Assembly (NCBI GenBank): GCA_964516435.1 | Contig: CAZEZP010000068.1 | Coordinates: 1-64,000 of the forward strand | Length of the DNA: 64,000 nucleotides | Source of the DNA: HGW-17 sp964516435 | Lineage (GTDB): Bacteria > Myxococcota_A > Polyangia > HGW-17 | Direction: 5' to 3' | In this document: one piece after another, positions 23,996 through 34,020 of the stretch | How the letters are laid out: each line of letters starts with the position of its first letter | Position numbering within the stretch: the first letter of the stretch is position 1 | Notes under the pieces: generated by a model | What the model was told of the DNA's origin: nothing | Database searches by the model: none | The model's input: the letters and a program-made list of their open reading frames with translations, nothing else | Translations under genes and position numbers: made by a program

Positions 23996-26959
23996 TCACT
24001 CCTTGTGCGAAAAATCCAGGGGATCGTGCCAGGCACGGAAGCATTCGTCCACGGTCCATTCCACGGCGGCGCCGGAAAGGGTGCGCATGCGCACCACGGG
24101 TTCATCCGTCACCCGGCCCACGCGGGCGAACGTGCAGCCTTCCAGCATGGCCTCGAACTCTCCGGTATGCTTGGGATCCACGCTCGCCACGAAGCGGCCG
24201 GCGGACTCGGAAAACAGGATTTCATCGTCGCGCAGGCCGTTTTCGGCGACGGGGATGGCGCCGATTTCCAGTTCGCAGCCCACCCGGCCCGAAAATGCGC
24301 TCTCGGCCAGCGCCACACCCAGACCGCCGTCGCTGGCATCATGGCAGGAAGCCACCAGCCCCGCGGAAATGGCTTTGTGCAATTTTTTATACAGAAGGAG
24401 GTTTTCCTCCGCATGCACCTGCGGCACCGTGGTGTCCTTCAACTTCAACTCGGCGAAGTATTCCGAGCCGCCCAGTTCGCGCCGCGTGATGCCCAGCACG
24501 TAGACGAGGTGCCCCGGACGCTTGAAATCCATGGTCTGCGCGCGGCGCACGTCGGGAAGGATTCCCAGCACCGAGACCAGGAGCGTGGGAGGCACGGAAA
24601 TCCAGGTGTTTCCGACGCGCGCATCGTTCTTCATGCTGTCCTTGCCGGAAATCAGGGGAAGCCGGTACGCCAGGCACACGCGGGCGAGCTCCTGGTTGGC
24701 ACGCACCAGCGCGGCCAGTTTGCGGCGGGCATCGGGAGCCGGCTCGACGGGATCCGGCCAGCAGAAATTGTCCAGGGCCGAGAGGGTTTCCGGGTCGGCG
24801 CCCACGGCCACCGCATTGCGAACGGCTTCATCCACCGCCGCCGCCGCCATGGCCCCGGCATCGATGTCGGAGTAGCGCGGGCACAGGCCGTGCGAGACCG
24901 CGATGCCGCGCAGCGATTCGAAGCGGGGGCGCATGACGGCCGCATCGGACGGCCCATCGTGGCGAAATCCCGTCAGCGGCTTGACCACCGTGCGCCCCTT
25001 GACCTCGTGATCATACTGGCGCACCCAGTATTCCTTGCTCGCGATGTTGGGCCGCGCGAGCAGGGCCAGCAGGCTTTCGCGCAGGGACGGCGACTTTTCC
25101 GGAACCGCCCGGACAGGCGCCGGCGGCTCCCAGGCGCAGCGCAACTGCATCCTGGGCAGCCCGTCGTGCAGGAATCCGAGATCCAGGCGCGCCACCGGCC
25201 GCTCGCCGTAATGTACCGAAAACACGCCGGAATCGGTGAATTTCCCCAGCACCGTGCTCTCCACGTTCATCAGCCGGGACAGTTCCAGGAAAGCTTCGAT
25301 GGATTCGGGCGGCACGGCTACGGTCATGCGCTCCTGGCTTTCGGAAACCAGGATTTCCCACGGATCCAGCCCCGCATACTTGAGCGGAGCCCTGGCGAGA
25401 TCGATTTCGGCGCCGCCGGACAGGGTGGCCATCTCGCCCACGGAAGAGGACAGACCACCGGCACCATTGTCGGTGATGCCGGAATACAGGCCGGCATCGC
25501 GCGCCCGCAGCAGGAAGTCGAACATGCGCTTCTGCGTGATGGGATCGCCGATCTGCACGGCCGAAGAAGGACTCTCCTCGGAGAGTTCCACGGAGGAGAA
25601 CGTGGCGCCGTGGATGCCGTCCTTTCCGATGCGTCCGCCCACCATCACCACGAGATCCCCGGGCCTGACGTACTTGCGGTAGCCTTCCCGGCCGGCCACG
25701 CGCAGGGGCAGCAGGCCACCCGTGCCGCAGTACACCAGCGGCTTGCCGACATAGCGATCATCGAACACCACGGAACCGTTCACGGTAGGAATGCCGCTCT
25801 GGTTGCCGCCGTGCTCCACGCCCGTGCGCACCCCCTCCAGGATGCGCATGGGGTGCAACAGCCCCGGCGGGACGTCCTTCATGCGCGGATCGGCCAGGCA
25901 GAACACATCGGTGTTGAAGAGCAGTTCGGCGCCCATTCCAGTGCCGAAGGGATCGCGGTTGACGCCCACGATGCCCGTGAGCGCGCCGCCATAGGGGTCC
26001 AGCGCGGACGGGCTGTTGTGGGTCTCCACCTTGAACACCAGGCCGTATTCGTCATCGAAGCGCACCACGCCGGCATTGTCGGAAAACACGCTCAGGCACC
26101 GGTCGGCGGCCCCGTCCAGTTCACGGATGCGACGGGTGGTCTCCCGGATGTACGTGGAAAACAGGCCGTGGATGCGTTCCGTTCGGCCGTGCTCGTCCGT
26201 GTATTCGATGTCGGCGCTGAAGATCTTGTGCTTGCAGTGCTCGGACCAACTCTGGGCCAGGCATTCCATCTCCACGTCGGTGGGATCTTCGGGAAGACCG
26301 CAGGCGCGGCGCTCCCCGCGGACCTGGGGACGGGCGAACCAGTCGCGGATCACGCGGATCTCGGCGGGCGTGAGCGCCCAGACGTTCTGCCGGGAGAGCG
26401 CGGCCAGGTGCTCGTCGTCGCCCTCCAGGGATACGGTGCGCACCACCGGCTCGTGGGCGAGGCGCACCAGAGGCGGGTTGGCCTTCAGGCGGCCGGCAGC
26501 GGCCTCCGCGCGGGAGGCGATGCGGATGCGCTGGATGAGGGTGTTGGCCAGGAAGTTTTCCGCCAGCCGGCGGATCTCCTCCCGGGTGGCCGAGCCGCGG
26601 ATCCGGTACTGAACGCCCGAGAACACGGGAGGGGCATCCGGCATCAGCAGGCAGAGCGCCTCGTGCGCGGTGCGCCCCTCGTTGTCGGTGACGCCGGGCT
26701 TGAAATCCACCTCCACCGTCCAGTCCGCGTCATTGGGCAGTCCTTCCAGCGAATACCGCTCGGTGACGGGATCCGATAGGGCATGGCGCGCCCACGTATC
26801 CAGGATCTCCGCCGGGACGTCACCCGCCACGGTATAGACGCGAACGGTGCGGATGTCGGTGAAGAGGCCCGGAAAATCGCCCGACACCGACGCCAGGGTC
26901 TTCCGGCCCAGGGGGTCGTGTCCGCCGGGAAGGGGTCCGACTTCGATTCGCAGGGTCAT
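23996..26959 (-). CDS. purL: Phosphoribosylformylglycinamidine synthase PurL (PurS-like N-terminus)
   Basis: 987 residues. The start at 26959 (MTLRIEVGPLPGG) was chosen over an upstream in-frame start in a region of no conservation. The first 180 residues contain two PurS-like halves (VRVYTVAGDVPAEILD and VQYRIRGSATREEIRR). The synthetase core follows: AQSWSEHCKHKIFSADIEY near 235-253, KVETHNSPSALDPYGGALTG, GGRIGKDGIHGATFSS and ISGKDSMKND. With PurQ it converts FGAR, ATP and glutamine to FGAM in purine synthesis. The architecture is PurS+PurL in one chain with a separate glutaminase, intermediate between the Bacillus three-subunit and the E. coli single-chain forms. Confidence 0.93.
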   Translation of the reverse strand: MTLRIEVGPLPGGHDPLGRKTLASVSGDFPGLFTDIRTVRVYTVAGDVPAEILDTWARHALSDPVTERYSLEGLPNDADWTVEVDFKPGVTDNEGRTAHEALCLLMPDAPPVFSGVQYRIRGSATREEIRRLAENFLANTLIQRIRIASRAEAAAGRLKANPPLVRLAHEPVVRTVSLEGDDEHLAALSRQNVWALTPAEIRVIRDWFARPQVRGERRACGLPEDPTDVEMECLAQSWSEHCKHKIFSADIEYTDEHGRTERIHGLFSTYIRETTRRIRELDGAADRCLSVFSDNAGVVRFDDEYGLVFKVETHNSPSALDPYGGALTGIVGVNRDPFGTGMGAELLFNTDVFCLADPRMKDVPPGLLHPMRILEGVRTGVEHGGNQSGIPTVNGSVVFDDRYVGKPLVYCGTGGLLPLRVAGREGYRKYVRPGDLVVMVGGRIGKDGIHGATFSSVELSEESPSSAVQIGDPITQKRMFDFLLRARDAGLYSGITDNGAGGLSSSVGEMATLSGGAEIDLARAPLKYAGLDPWEILVSESQERMTVAVPPESIEAFLELSRLMNVESTVLGKFTDSGVFSVHYGERPVARLDLGFLHDGLPRMQLRCAWEPPAPVRAVPEKSPSLRESLLALLARPNIASKEYWVRQYDHEVKGRTVVKPLTGFRHDGPSDAAVMRPRFESLRGIAVSHGLCPRYSDIDAGAMAAAAVDEAVRNAVAVGADPETLSALDNFCWPDPVEPAPDARRKLAALVRANQELARVCLAYRLPLISGKDSMKNDARVGNTWISVPPTLLVSVLGILPDVRRAQTMDFKRPGHLVYVLGITRRELGGSEYFAELKLKDTTVPQVHAEENLLLYKKLHKAISAGLVASCHDASDGGLGVALAESAFSGRVGCELEIGAIPVAENGLRDDEILFSESAGRFVASVDPKHTGEFEAMLEGCTFARVGRVTDEPVVRMRTLSGAAVEWTVDECFRAWHDPLDFSHKE

Positions 26960-27129
26960 GGCCACCTCCTGACGACTGACGGCGCCATGTGGAACATGGT
27001 GGGAAAACGGCGGCCGCGGAAAAGCCGGAGCATTCATCCACGGAGGCCGCGTTGTCAGTCACGAGCGGCCTATAAGGTAGTTTCGCGGGAAAAGTCAAGC
27101 GGGATCGAATGGTTCGCGGCGCCTGCGGT

Positions 27130-28752
27130 TCATTTTTCTCCGGAAACGAGCCGGATGGTGCCGAAGAGCCGCCGCCCGGAGGCATTGCGCATGACGTAAC
27201 CCAGGAGTTTGGCCACGGAAGCGAACGCCATGCCGCCCTCGAGTTTCATGTGCACCACCGCGGTGCGCGGGGTCCTGGCGCGAATCTGCTCCAGTTTCTG
27301 GCGCAGGCCGGAAAAATCGTGAGGCCCCGCCGCGCGGAAGGGATCGGACGCCAGGGGCCCGGCCCTCGAGGCGAGGGCAAGCGTGCCGGGGCCGAACGTC
27401 AGGAGGATGTCGTGATCCGCCGGTGGCGGCCCGTCCAGTTCCAGCGTGCAGGCGCGCAGCACCTGGGAGGCATTGCGGAACAAAAGGTGCAGCCGCGCAT
27501 GCCCGGCTTCCCGGAAAACGGCGGCGGCCTGCAGGAACTGGTCGGTGGATACCGGGCCCGAAAGCGACAGGGTGGGCTCGGGAAGCACCGCGGCCGCCCG
27601 GACGGCATCGAGGAAGGACAAGGCGGCCTCGACCGGATGCATCCTCGCGTCGACCCGGCCGGACGCCGGATGATAGACGGCCATCTCTTCCATCCGCATG
27701 GCGCCGAAGGCATGGATGTGAATCACGGGCCAGAAAACGCCTTGCGTGGCGGCCAGGGAATGGTCCGGCGGTCCCGGCGGGTCCCGGTCGTCGAACGAGG
27801 CCGTCGGAAACAGGGGCAGTTCGAGGGATTCGAACCGCGCCTGCGCCTCGGCCGCCTTGCCCGCATGAAGCCATGAGAGGGGATGCGGATCGCTGCGCAC
27901 GTCGGAAAGCAACTGGCGCCAGAAAATCGCCGTGCGAAAGACGAGATGGTTGTCCAGGGAATAGAAGCGCCAGTCTTCCGGACGCTCGAACCCCGCGGCC
28001 TGCGGGGGGCATGCGGCGGACAGTTTCCGGGCGCGCAGGGAAAAATCGGCCAACGGCTCGCTGATGCGCGCCTCGGGGCAGGAAATCATGCAGGCCGCCG
28101 GCCAGTCGGCAGGGTTGTCGGCAGGCCCCGCCGCGGTGAAGGACGCCGCCCATACGGGGCAGGGAAAACCCAGCCAGCGCACGAAGGCTTCCGTGCGCTC
28201 CAGCGGGGCGCGCCGCTGGAGAAGGGGAAGCGCGTGAACGAAGGCCCCCAGGAGCACGATGCGGGTCTCCCGCGCCATCGGAGAATCCAGAAGCGCCATG
28301 GCTTCCTCGAAATGCTCGCGGTCCCAGGAGGGTTTGAGGGCGCGCTGCCAGTGCACGAAACGCTTCCCCCACGCGGAAAGCCCGGCATCGGCGGCCGCGC
28401 ACCGCCCGAATGCATCCTCCAGGACGCCCAGCAGGCGGTCCGCGCAGTCGGGATTGCGCCAGGCGTCAGGGCAGGAGATTCCGAAATGGGAAAAGAGGGC
28501 ATCCCGGTGTCCGGCCGGAATGTCGTGGGCGGCCAGCAGCCATTGGGCCGTCCCGAAGCGGGCGAAGACGCACGCCTTCCTCGGGTCGGTGCGCGAGGAT
28601 TCCCGCAATGCCCGATGATTTTTCTGAAGCGCCTCCAGCGTTTCCATCCGGGGAAAAGGCCACAGGCCGGCATCCTGGGGAGCCGGATCTCCGGAACAGG
28701 CGGCCGGCTGGCACGCGAGAAAGGCAATCATCAGGAGCACCGGCGCTCGCAT
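27130..28752 (-). CDS. Predicted lipoprotein of unknown function
   Basis: 540 residues from the ATG at 28752. The signal sequence is short and hydrophobic (MRAPVLLMIAFLACQPAAC); Cys14 or Cys19 could be lipidated. The mature protein has scattered cysteines, many Trp/Phe and Asp-Pro turns, and a C-terminal part that looks alpha/beta (LHLLFRNASQVLRACTLELD; AVVHMKLEGGMAFASVAKLL). The end resembles ExbD/TolR-style periplasmic modules only loosely (VHMKLEGGMAFASVAKLLGY), so I do not assign it. It lies upstream of purL on the same strand with a 170-bp gap, and divergent from the deacetylase gene. Confidence 0.65.
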   Translation of the reverse strand: MRAPVLLMIAFLACQPAACSGDPAPQDAGLWPFPRMETLEALQKNHRALRESSRTDPRKACVFARFGTAQWLLAAHDIPAGHRDALFSHFGISCPDAWRNPDCADRLLGVLEDAFGRCAAADAGLSAWGKRFVHWQRALKPSWDREHFEEAMALLDSPMARETRIVLLGAFVHALPLLQRRAPLERTEAFVRWLGFPCPVWAASFTAAGPADNPADWPAACMISCPEARISEPLADFSLRARKLSAACPPQAAGFERPEDWRFYSLDNHLVFRTAIFWRQLLSDVRSDPHPLSWLHAGKAAEAQARFESLELPLFPTASFDDRDPPGPPDHSLAATQGVFWPVIHIHAFGAMRMEEMAVYHPASGRVDARMHPVEAALSFLDAVRAAAVLPEPTLSLSGPVSTDQFLQAAAVFREAGHARLHLLFRNASQVLRACTLELDGPPPADHDILLTFGPGTLALASRAGPLASDPFRAAGPHDFSGLRQKLEQIRARTPRTAVVHMKLEGGMAFASVAKLLGYVMRNASGRRLFGTIRLVSGEK

Positions 28753-28960
28753 GGCGCACACCTTCGGGCAAAAGCCTGGAAAATTCAAGCTGCCAGGGTG
28801 AAAACTGAATGTGGACGGTGGGCGAACGCGCACAGGCCTTCCGAAATCAGCGAAGACAAAAAATTGGTTTTTTTCAGTAAAAACCATGAACCCCGGCAAC
28901 AAGAATCTGGCCCGCGGGCCCTCATATATGATAGAGTGCAGCGCCTTGGAGATGTTTGGC

Positions 28961-29782
28961 ATGATTTCATGGGTCCTTCATCTGGTTCTGCTCCTCGTTT
29001 CTCCGCCGGCCACCGCCGACGGGCTGGACATCGACGGAAAATGGGCACAGGGCCGCCATCTGCTCCTCACGTTCGACGACGGGCCGGATTACCAGACGAC
29101 TCCCGTGCTCCTGGACTATCTCGACGATCTCGGCGTCAAGGCCGTGTTCTTCGTCAATGGGAGGAGATTCTCGGGCAATCTCCCGATCGCCCAGAAGAAC
29201 CGGGCCGTGCTCGAAGAAGCGCACCGGCGCGGCCACTTCATCGGCAACCACACGCAAAACCATCCCATGATGGCCACCCTACCGCCCGATGCGCAACGCA
29301 GGGAAATCGAGATGACGCATCGCGCCATCGCCCGCGTCACGGGGATGGAGCCCTGGCTCTACCGCCCCCCGTTCGGCGGAATGACCGCGGCTTCCCGCGC
29401 GGTCCTGCGCGAAATGAAATACACCGTGATCATGTGGAACGTGGATTCCAACGATCCGTTCCAGCGCCATGCCAACCTCTCCTTCCAGAACGTGTTGCGC
29501 GATCTCGCCCAGCAAGGCCGAGGCGTGGCGCTGTTCCACGACACCAATTCCTGGTCCATCGAAGCCGTTCCCCGGCTCGTGAAGGCCATCTATCTCGACA
29601 ATTGCCTGCGCATGGCCCGGCGGGAGCCGGTCGTGGAATTCGCGAATGAAATCGAAGCATTCTGGCAGCCCCGTGCCGGGACGCCGCCCGAACCCGCCCT
29701 GTCCCTGCTGCAGGCTGCCGCCCGCCGGCGCGCCCGGATGAAAACGTTCTGCCAAGACTTGCGAAAAGGAGCGACCCCATGA
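28961..29782 (+). CDS. Polysaccharide deacetylase (NodB-type) with signal peptide
   Basis: 273 residues from the ATG at 28961, which has GGAG 9 bp upstream; in-frame ATGs at 28928 and 28952 are alternatives. A signal peptide (SWVLHLVLLLVSPPATA) precedes the NodB domain. All five motifs are present: TFDDGP (37-42), HTxxH in GNHTQNHP, RPPFGG, WNVDSND and LFHDTN. Such enzymes remove N-acetyl groups from peptidoglycan, chitin-type or exopolysaccharide sugars outside the cytoplasm using a bound metal. The stop overlaps the next gene by 4 bp, tying the enzyme to an ATPase/TPR protein. Confidence 0.9.
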   Translation: MISWVLHLVLLLVSPPATADGLDIDGKWAQGRHLLLTFDDGPDYQTTPVLLDYLDDLGVKAVFFVNGRRFSGNLPIAQKNRAVLEEAHRRGHFIGNHTQNHPMMATLPPDAQRREIEMTHRAIARVTGMEPWLYRPPFGGMTAASRAVLREMKYTVIMWNVDSNDPFQRHANLSFQNVLRDLAQQGRGVALFHDTNSWSIEAVPRLVKAIYLDNCLRMARREPVVEFANEIEAFWQPRAGTPPEPALSLLQAAARRRARMKTFCQDLRKGATP

Positions 29783-32640
29783 AATGTCCGCGCTGCAGTG
29801 TTCCGCTTCCTTCGGATCATGAACTCGTCTGTCCCATCTGCGGATTCCAGTTCCAGTTGACCGCCAGGACCGAAACCCCCCATCTGCCGGTGGACGAAGC
29901 CACGCCCCGGAAACTGGAATCGGCCATTGCGACCGAAGAGAACGACGATGATTCGCCCTTCGAGCGAAGACCGAAGAGTCTCCGGAGCCTCGAGCCTTCC
30001 AGCGTGTTCGTCGGACGCGCAGACGACCTGGCCCGCCTGCAGGAGGAACTGAACCGCGTTTCGACCAACCGCAGGCTTTCCTTCGTCACCGTGCATGGCT
30101 CCGTCGGCATCGGGAAGACCCGCCTGCTGGAAGAATTCGCCAACCGCACCGCCCGCGATGGAAACGCCCATGTCATCCAGGGCGGACCCTATGGGCATCC
30201 GGCCACGCCCTACGCGCCCGTCATCGACGCCCTGGCGCACTTCTTCCAACTGGATTTCACCGACAACGACGCCGAAACGGTCTGCGCGAAATTCGAGGAG
30301 TGCCTGAAAAAACACATCCAGGGCTCGCAACTCACCGAGACGGCCCACCTGTTCACGCATTTTCTGGGATACAACCTGGAAAACAGCGCCGTCATGGAAT
30401 CCCTGGTGCGCGGCTCGGCCCAACTGGAACTGCGCGTATTCATTTCCCTGCGCCGCGTCCTTTCGGCCATGGCCGAGGAAAAGGTCGTCCTGCTGGTCAT
30501 GGACGGCATGGACGCCTGCGAGCAGGAGACCGTCAACCTGATCAACTACCTGGCGGCCGGCCTGGAACGCCTTCCGGTGATGATCCTCACCGCGGGACGG
30601 GACGAGCTCTTCACCCGCTATCCCCAGTGGTCCTCGGGCGAGTACGCCACCCTGCGCCTGCGCCTGCCCGTCCTGGGGCCGCAGGAGGCCGAGGCGCTGC
30701 TCGGGCACCTGCTCTCCGGCGTGGAGAAGATTCCCAAGGTGGTGACGAGCCACGTCCAGGACCACATGGACCGCTCGCCGCGGGCCGTGGAGGAGCTCGC
30801 CCGCCTGCTCATCGAAAGCGAGGTCATCGACACATCACACGCTCCCTGGAAATTCCGCCTGTCGAAACTGGCCGAAACCGAACTTCCCTACACGCTCGAA
30901 GGCATTCTCAAGGCCCGCATCTACCTCCTGCCGGACGGGGATCGGGACATCCTCAACCGGGCGGCCACGTTCGGCGAGAACTTCTGGCAGGACGGTATCG
31001 TGTCGCTGATCCGGCGCTCCATCTATGCCGAAGACATGAAGACGGACCATGACGGCCCCTCGCTGGATTCCATCACGCGCTCCGGCGAGTTCACGGTGAA
31101 CCTGGTGGCCCACAGCCTGGAGCGCCACATCGTCCGCGGGTTCATCGAAGCCGTCCCCGTCAGCCAGTTGCCCGGGGAAAAGCAGTACCGCTTCAAGTAT
31201 CCGCCGATGTGGAACATCGTCTATGCCTCCACCAAGGAGCAGCAGCGCAAGATTTTCCACGCGCAGGCCGCGGAATGGCTGCAACTGCACCTGCTGGAGC
31301 CCACGCCGGAACTGCTGGAGGAGGTGGGCCGGCACCTGGAACTGGCCGGAACCCCCGAGAAGGCCGCCCTCTCCTACCAGAAGGCCGCCGACCTCGCCCG
31401 CACCGTCTTCCTCAACGACAAGGCCATCCGCCTGTACATCCAGGCGCTGTCGGTGCAGAACCCGCAGCAGGTGAGCCTGCGCATCCAGATGTGGCACGAT
31501 CTGGGCAATGTCTACGAAACGAAGGGGCTCTTCGACAAGGCCCTCGCCTGCTATGAAAAAATGCTGCGCCTGTCCTGGATCATGGCATCACGCGCCAAGG
31601 CCGGCGTTGCGTTCAACAAGATGGGACGCCTGTACCGGCAGCAGGGAAAACTCTCCCTGGCGCTGGAATATCTCAAGCGAGGCCTGAATCTTTTCGAGGC
31701 CGCCGGCGACCTGCGCGGGGTGGCTTCGTCCCACGACGACCTCGGGCAGGTGCTCCATGCGCTGGGGGATTTCGACGAGGCCATGCGTGCCTGCGGCGAG
31801 GCGCTGGAAATCCGGCGCAGGCTGGGGGACGCCCGCTCCATCGCCGTGGTGCTCACCAACATCGGCTTCATCGAGATCGACAAGGGACTCTTCAACGAGG
31901 CCGCCGCGTGCTTCAACGAGGCGCTGGGCATCAACCGCAGCCTGGGAGACCAGTCGGGCGTGTGCCGCACCCTCAACAGCCTGGGCATCCTGCATTATTA
32001 CCAGGGCCAGTACGCAGAAGCCCTGGAAGACTGGCAGCGCGGCCTGTCCATCGCCCAGAGCATCGGCTACATCCCGCTGGAGGCCAAGTTGCAGAACAAC
32101 CTCGGCGAGGTGCTGCTGCGCATGGGAAAATACCAGGAAGCCAAACTGCGCCTGGAGCGCGCCATCGAACTGGCCGAGGACATGCACGAAAAGCGGGTGC
32201 TCTACGATGCCAGGCGCAACCTCGGCCTGGTCATGCAGAAACTGGGCGATAACGAGGAAGCCATGGACTACGCCATGGAAGCCCTGTCCCTGGCCAAGGA
32301 ACTGGACATCCTGGAGTTCAAGGCCCGGGCCATGATCACCATCGCCGAAATCCTCTCCAGCACGGCGCTGTCCTTGGGAGACGACGAAAACGCCGCGCGC
32401 CAGTTGGAAGAAACCATATCCCACTTCCAGCAGGGCATCGAACTGTTCCGCATGCTCAAGATCGAGCGGGAGGTCGCCCTGGGCCTGAAGCGCTATGGCG
32501 AATTCCTCATCGAGGCGTCCCGGGAAGCCGAGGCCCTGGCCGCACTGCGCGAGGCCCGGGAGATTTTCGGGCGCCTGGGCATGAAGGAACTCGACGATGT
32601 CAAGAAACTGATTTTCAAACTGGAAGAAACTCCCAAATAA
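29779..32640 (+). CDS. Zinc-ribbon / AAA-type ATPase / TPR protein
   Basis: 953 residues, soluble. The N-terminus is a zinc ribbon (Cys 3, 6, 18, 21). After a linker comes an AAA_16/STAND-like ATPase that starts SVFVGRADDLARLQEEL, with Walker A GSVGIGKT (107-114) and Walker B VVLLVMDGMDACE. The C-terminal 450 residues are tetratricopeptide repeats (LGQVLHALGDFDEAMRACGE, LGILHYYQGQYAEALEDWQR, LGEVLLRMGKYQEAKLRLER). This layout is typical of signal-transducing STAND ATPases in Deltaproteobacteria, often linked to kinases or cyclases. No output domain is fused. Coupling to the deacetylase gene suggests a role in regulating envelope or polysaccharide processes (inference). Confidence 0.85.
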   Translation: MKCPRCSVPLPSDHELVCPICGFQFQLTARTETPHLPVDEATPRKLESAIATEENDDDSPFERRPKSLRSLEPSSVFVGRADDLARLQEELNRVSTNRRLSFVTVHGSVGIGKTRLLEEFANRTARDGNAHVIQGGPYGHPATPYAPVIDALAHFFQLDFTDNDAETVCAKFEECLKKHIQGSQLTETAHLFTHFLGYNLENSAVMESLVRGSAQLELRVFISLRRVLSAMAEEKVVLLVMDGMDACEQETVNLINYLAAGLERLPVMILTAGRDELFTRYPQWSSGEYATLRLRLPVLGPQEAEALLGHLLSGVEKIPKVVTSHVQDHMDRSPRAVEELARLLIESEVIDTSHAPWKFRLSKLAETELPYTLEGILKARIYLLPDGDRDILNRAATFGENFWQDGIVSLIRRSIYAEDMKTDHDGPSLDSITRSGEFTVNLVAHSLERHIVRGFIEAVPVSQLPGEKQYRFKYPPMWNIVYASTKEQQRKIFHAQAAEWLQLHLLEPTPELLEEVGRHLELAGTPEKAALSYQKAADLARTVFLNDKAIRLYIQALSVQNPQQVSLRIQMWHDLGNVYETKGLFDKALACYEKMLRLSWIMASRAKAGVAFNKMGRLYRQQGKLSLALEYLKRGLNLFEAAGDLRGVASSHDDLGQVLHALGDFDEAMRACGEALEIRRRLGDARSIAVVLTNIGFIEIDKGLFNEAAACFNEALGINRSLGDQSGVCRTLNSLGILHYYQGQYAEALEDWQRGLSIAQSIGYIPLEAKLQNNLGEVLLRMGKYQEAKLRLERAIELAEDMHEKRVLYDARRNLGLVMQKLGDNEEAMDYAMEALSLAKELDILEFKARAMITIAEILSSTALSLGDDENAARQLEETISHFQQGIELFRMLKIEREVALGLKRYGEFLIEASREAEALAALREAREIFGRLGMKELDDVKKLIFKLEETPK

Positions 32641-32646
32641 TCACAT

Positions 32647-32685
32647 TTGAAATAAAAAAATAAAATCATTACATAATATTGTAAT
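32647..32685 (+). promoter_or_regulatory. AT-rich promoter region of tyrS with an inverted repeat
   Basis: The 87 bp before tyrS are very AT-rich. TTGAAA (32647-32652) and TACATA (32670-32675) are 17 bp apart and make a plausible sigma-70 promoter. A perfect inverted repeat ATTACA-TAATAT-TGTAAT (32668-32685) covers the -10 region and could be an operator. No T-box features are seen. Confidence 0.4.
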
Positions 32686-32727
32686 ATAATTTTTTAATAG
32701 AAAAATAGAAAATATATAAAGGTAGCC

Positions 32728-34014
32728 ATGCACATTCTCGATGATTTGCACGCCCGAGGACTGATTCACGATTCGACCGACGAAAAGGCCCTGCGCGCCC
32801 ACCTGGACGAAAACGCGCCGGTCCACTTCTACGTGGGCTTCGATCCCACATCGAGTTCCCTCCATGTGGGAAGCCTTCTGCCAATCATCACCATGGCACG
32901 CCTGCAGCGCGCGGGACACCGGCCCATCATCGTGGTGGGCGGCGGCACGGGCCTCATCGGGGATCCATCGGGGAAATCCAGCGAACGCCAGTTGCTCGAT
33001 CCGGAAACGCTGGCCAGGAACGTGGAGGGCATCCGCGGCCAGTTGCGCGCCATGCTCGATCTGGACGATCCCCGCACGGGCGCCTGGGTGCGCAACAATG
33101 CCGACTGGCTGTGCCGCCTGAACCTGGTGGAATTCCTGCGCGACGTGGGCAAGCATTTCTCGGTGAATGCGATGATCGCCCGCGAATCCGTGAAGCAGCG
33201 CCTGGAGAACCGCGAGCAGGGCATCTCGTTCACGGAATTTTCCTACCAACTCCTCCAGGCCTACGACTTCCTGCACCTGTACCGCACCGACCGTTGCACC
33301 CTGCAGGTGGGCGGATCGGACCAGTGGGGCAACATCACGGCAGGCACGGATCTCATCCGGCGACTCACGGGAGGCTCGGCGCACGGGCTCACGGTGCCGC
33401 TGCTCACCACGGCGGCCGGAACCAAGTTCGGCAAGACCGAAGCCGGAACCGTGTGGCTGGATCCGCAGCGCACGAGCCCCTACCAGTTCTACCAGTTCTG
33501 GCTGCGCACTGCCGACGAGGATGTCGTGCGGCTCCTGCGCTACTTCACGTTCCTGCCGCTGGAAGAAATCGCGCAACTGGAGGCGGCGCACCGGGAAAGG
33601 CCGGAAAAACGCGAGGCCCACACGCGCCTGGCCGAGGAGATGACCCGCCTGGTGCACGGAGAGGCGGGACTCGCCTCCGCGCGGCGCGGCACGGCCGTCT
33701 TCTTCGGCGGTTCACTCGACGAGGTGGGCGAGGAGGAACTGGCCTCCATCTTCTCCGACGTGCCGTCCTACCAACTGGATCCCAAACGGCTCTCCGAAGG
33801 CATCCCGCTGGCGGACCTGTGCGCCGAAAGCGGCTTCTCCAAAAGCCGGGGCGACGCCCGCCGGCTCGTGGAATCGGGAGGACTCTATCTCAACCAGGTG
33901 AAGGTCACGGACCGCGCCCGCATGGTGACGGCCGACGACTTCCGGTTCGGGCGCTTCCTGGTGCTGCGCTCCGGGAAACGGAACTATCATCTGGTGGTGC
34001 TGCCCCGGGAGTGA
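32728..34014 (+). CDS. tyrS: Tyrosyl-tRNA synthetase
   Basis: 428 residues. Class I synthetase with HIGH-like HVGSL (46-50), the tyrosine pocket (YVGFDPTSSSLH, YQLLQAYDF, GGSDQWGNITAG) and the KMSKS-equivalent KFGKT near 231-235, where many bacterial enzymes have KFGKS. The C-terminal S4 RNA-binding domain (FSKSRGDARRLVESGGLYLN) is complete. It charges tRNA-Tyr. The ATG has AAAGG upstream. It leads the group tyrS - binding protein - ABC-F with gaps of 6 and 5 bp. Confidence 0.96.
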   Translation: MHILDDLHARGLIHDSTDEKALRAHLDENAPVHFYVGFDPTSSSLHVGSLLPIITMARLQRAGHRPIIVVGGGTGLIGDPSGKSSERQLLDPETLARNVEGIRGQLRAMLDLDDPRTGAWVRNNADWLCRLNLVEFLRDVGKHFSVNAMIARESVKQRLENREQGISFTEFSYQLLQAYDFLHLYRTDRCTLQVGGSDQWGNITAGTDLIRRLTGGSAHGLTVPLLTTAAGTKFGKTEAGTVWLDPQRTSPYQFYQFWLRTADEDVVRLLRYFTFLPLEEIAQLEAAHRERPEKREAHTRLAEEMTRLVHGEAGLASARRGTAVFFGGSLDEVGEEELASIFSDVPSYQLDPKRLSEGIPLADLCAESGFSKSRGDARRLVESGGLYLNQVKVTDRARMVTADDFRFGRFLVLRSGKRNYHLVVLPRE

Positions 34015-34020
34015 GCGTTC

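Noticed and set aside
23438..26779. A 1113-codon open frame on the plus strand
   Set aside because: It is antisense to purQ and purL, which have full family motifs. Long antisense frames are expected in GC-rich DNA with this codon bias, and its composition (His, Gln, Arg-rich) is not protein-like.
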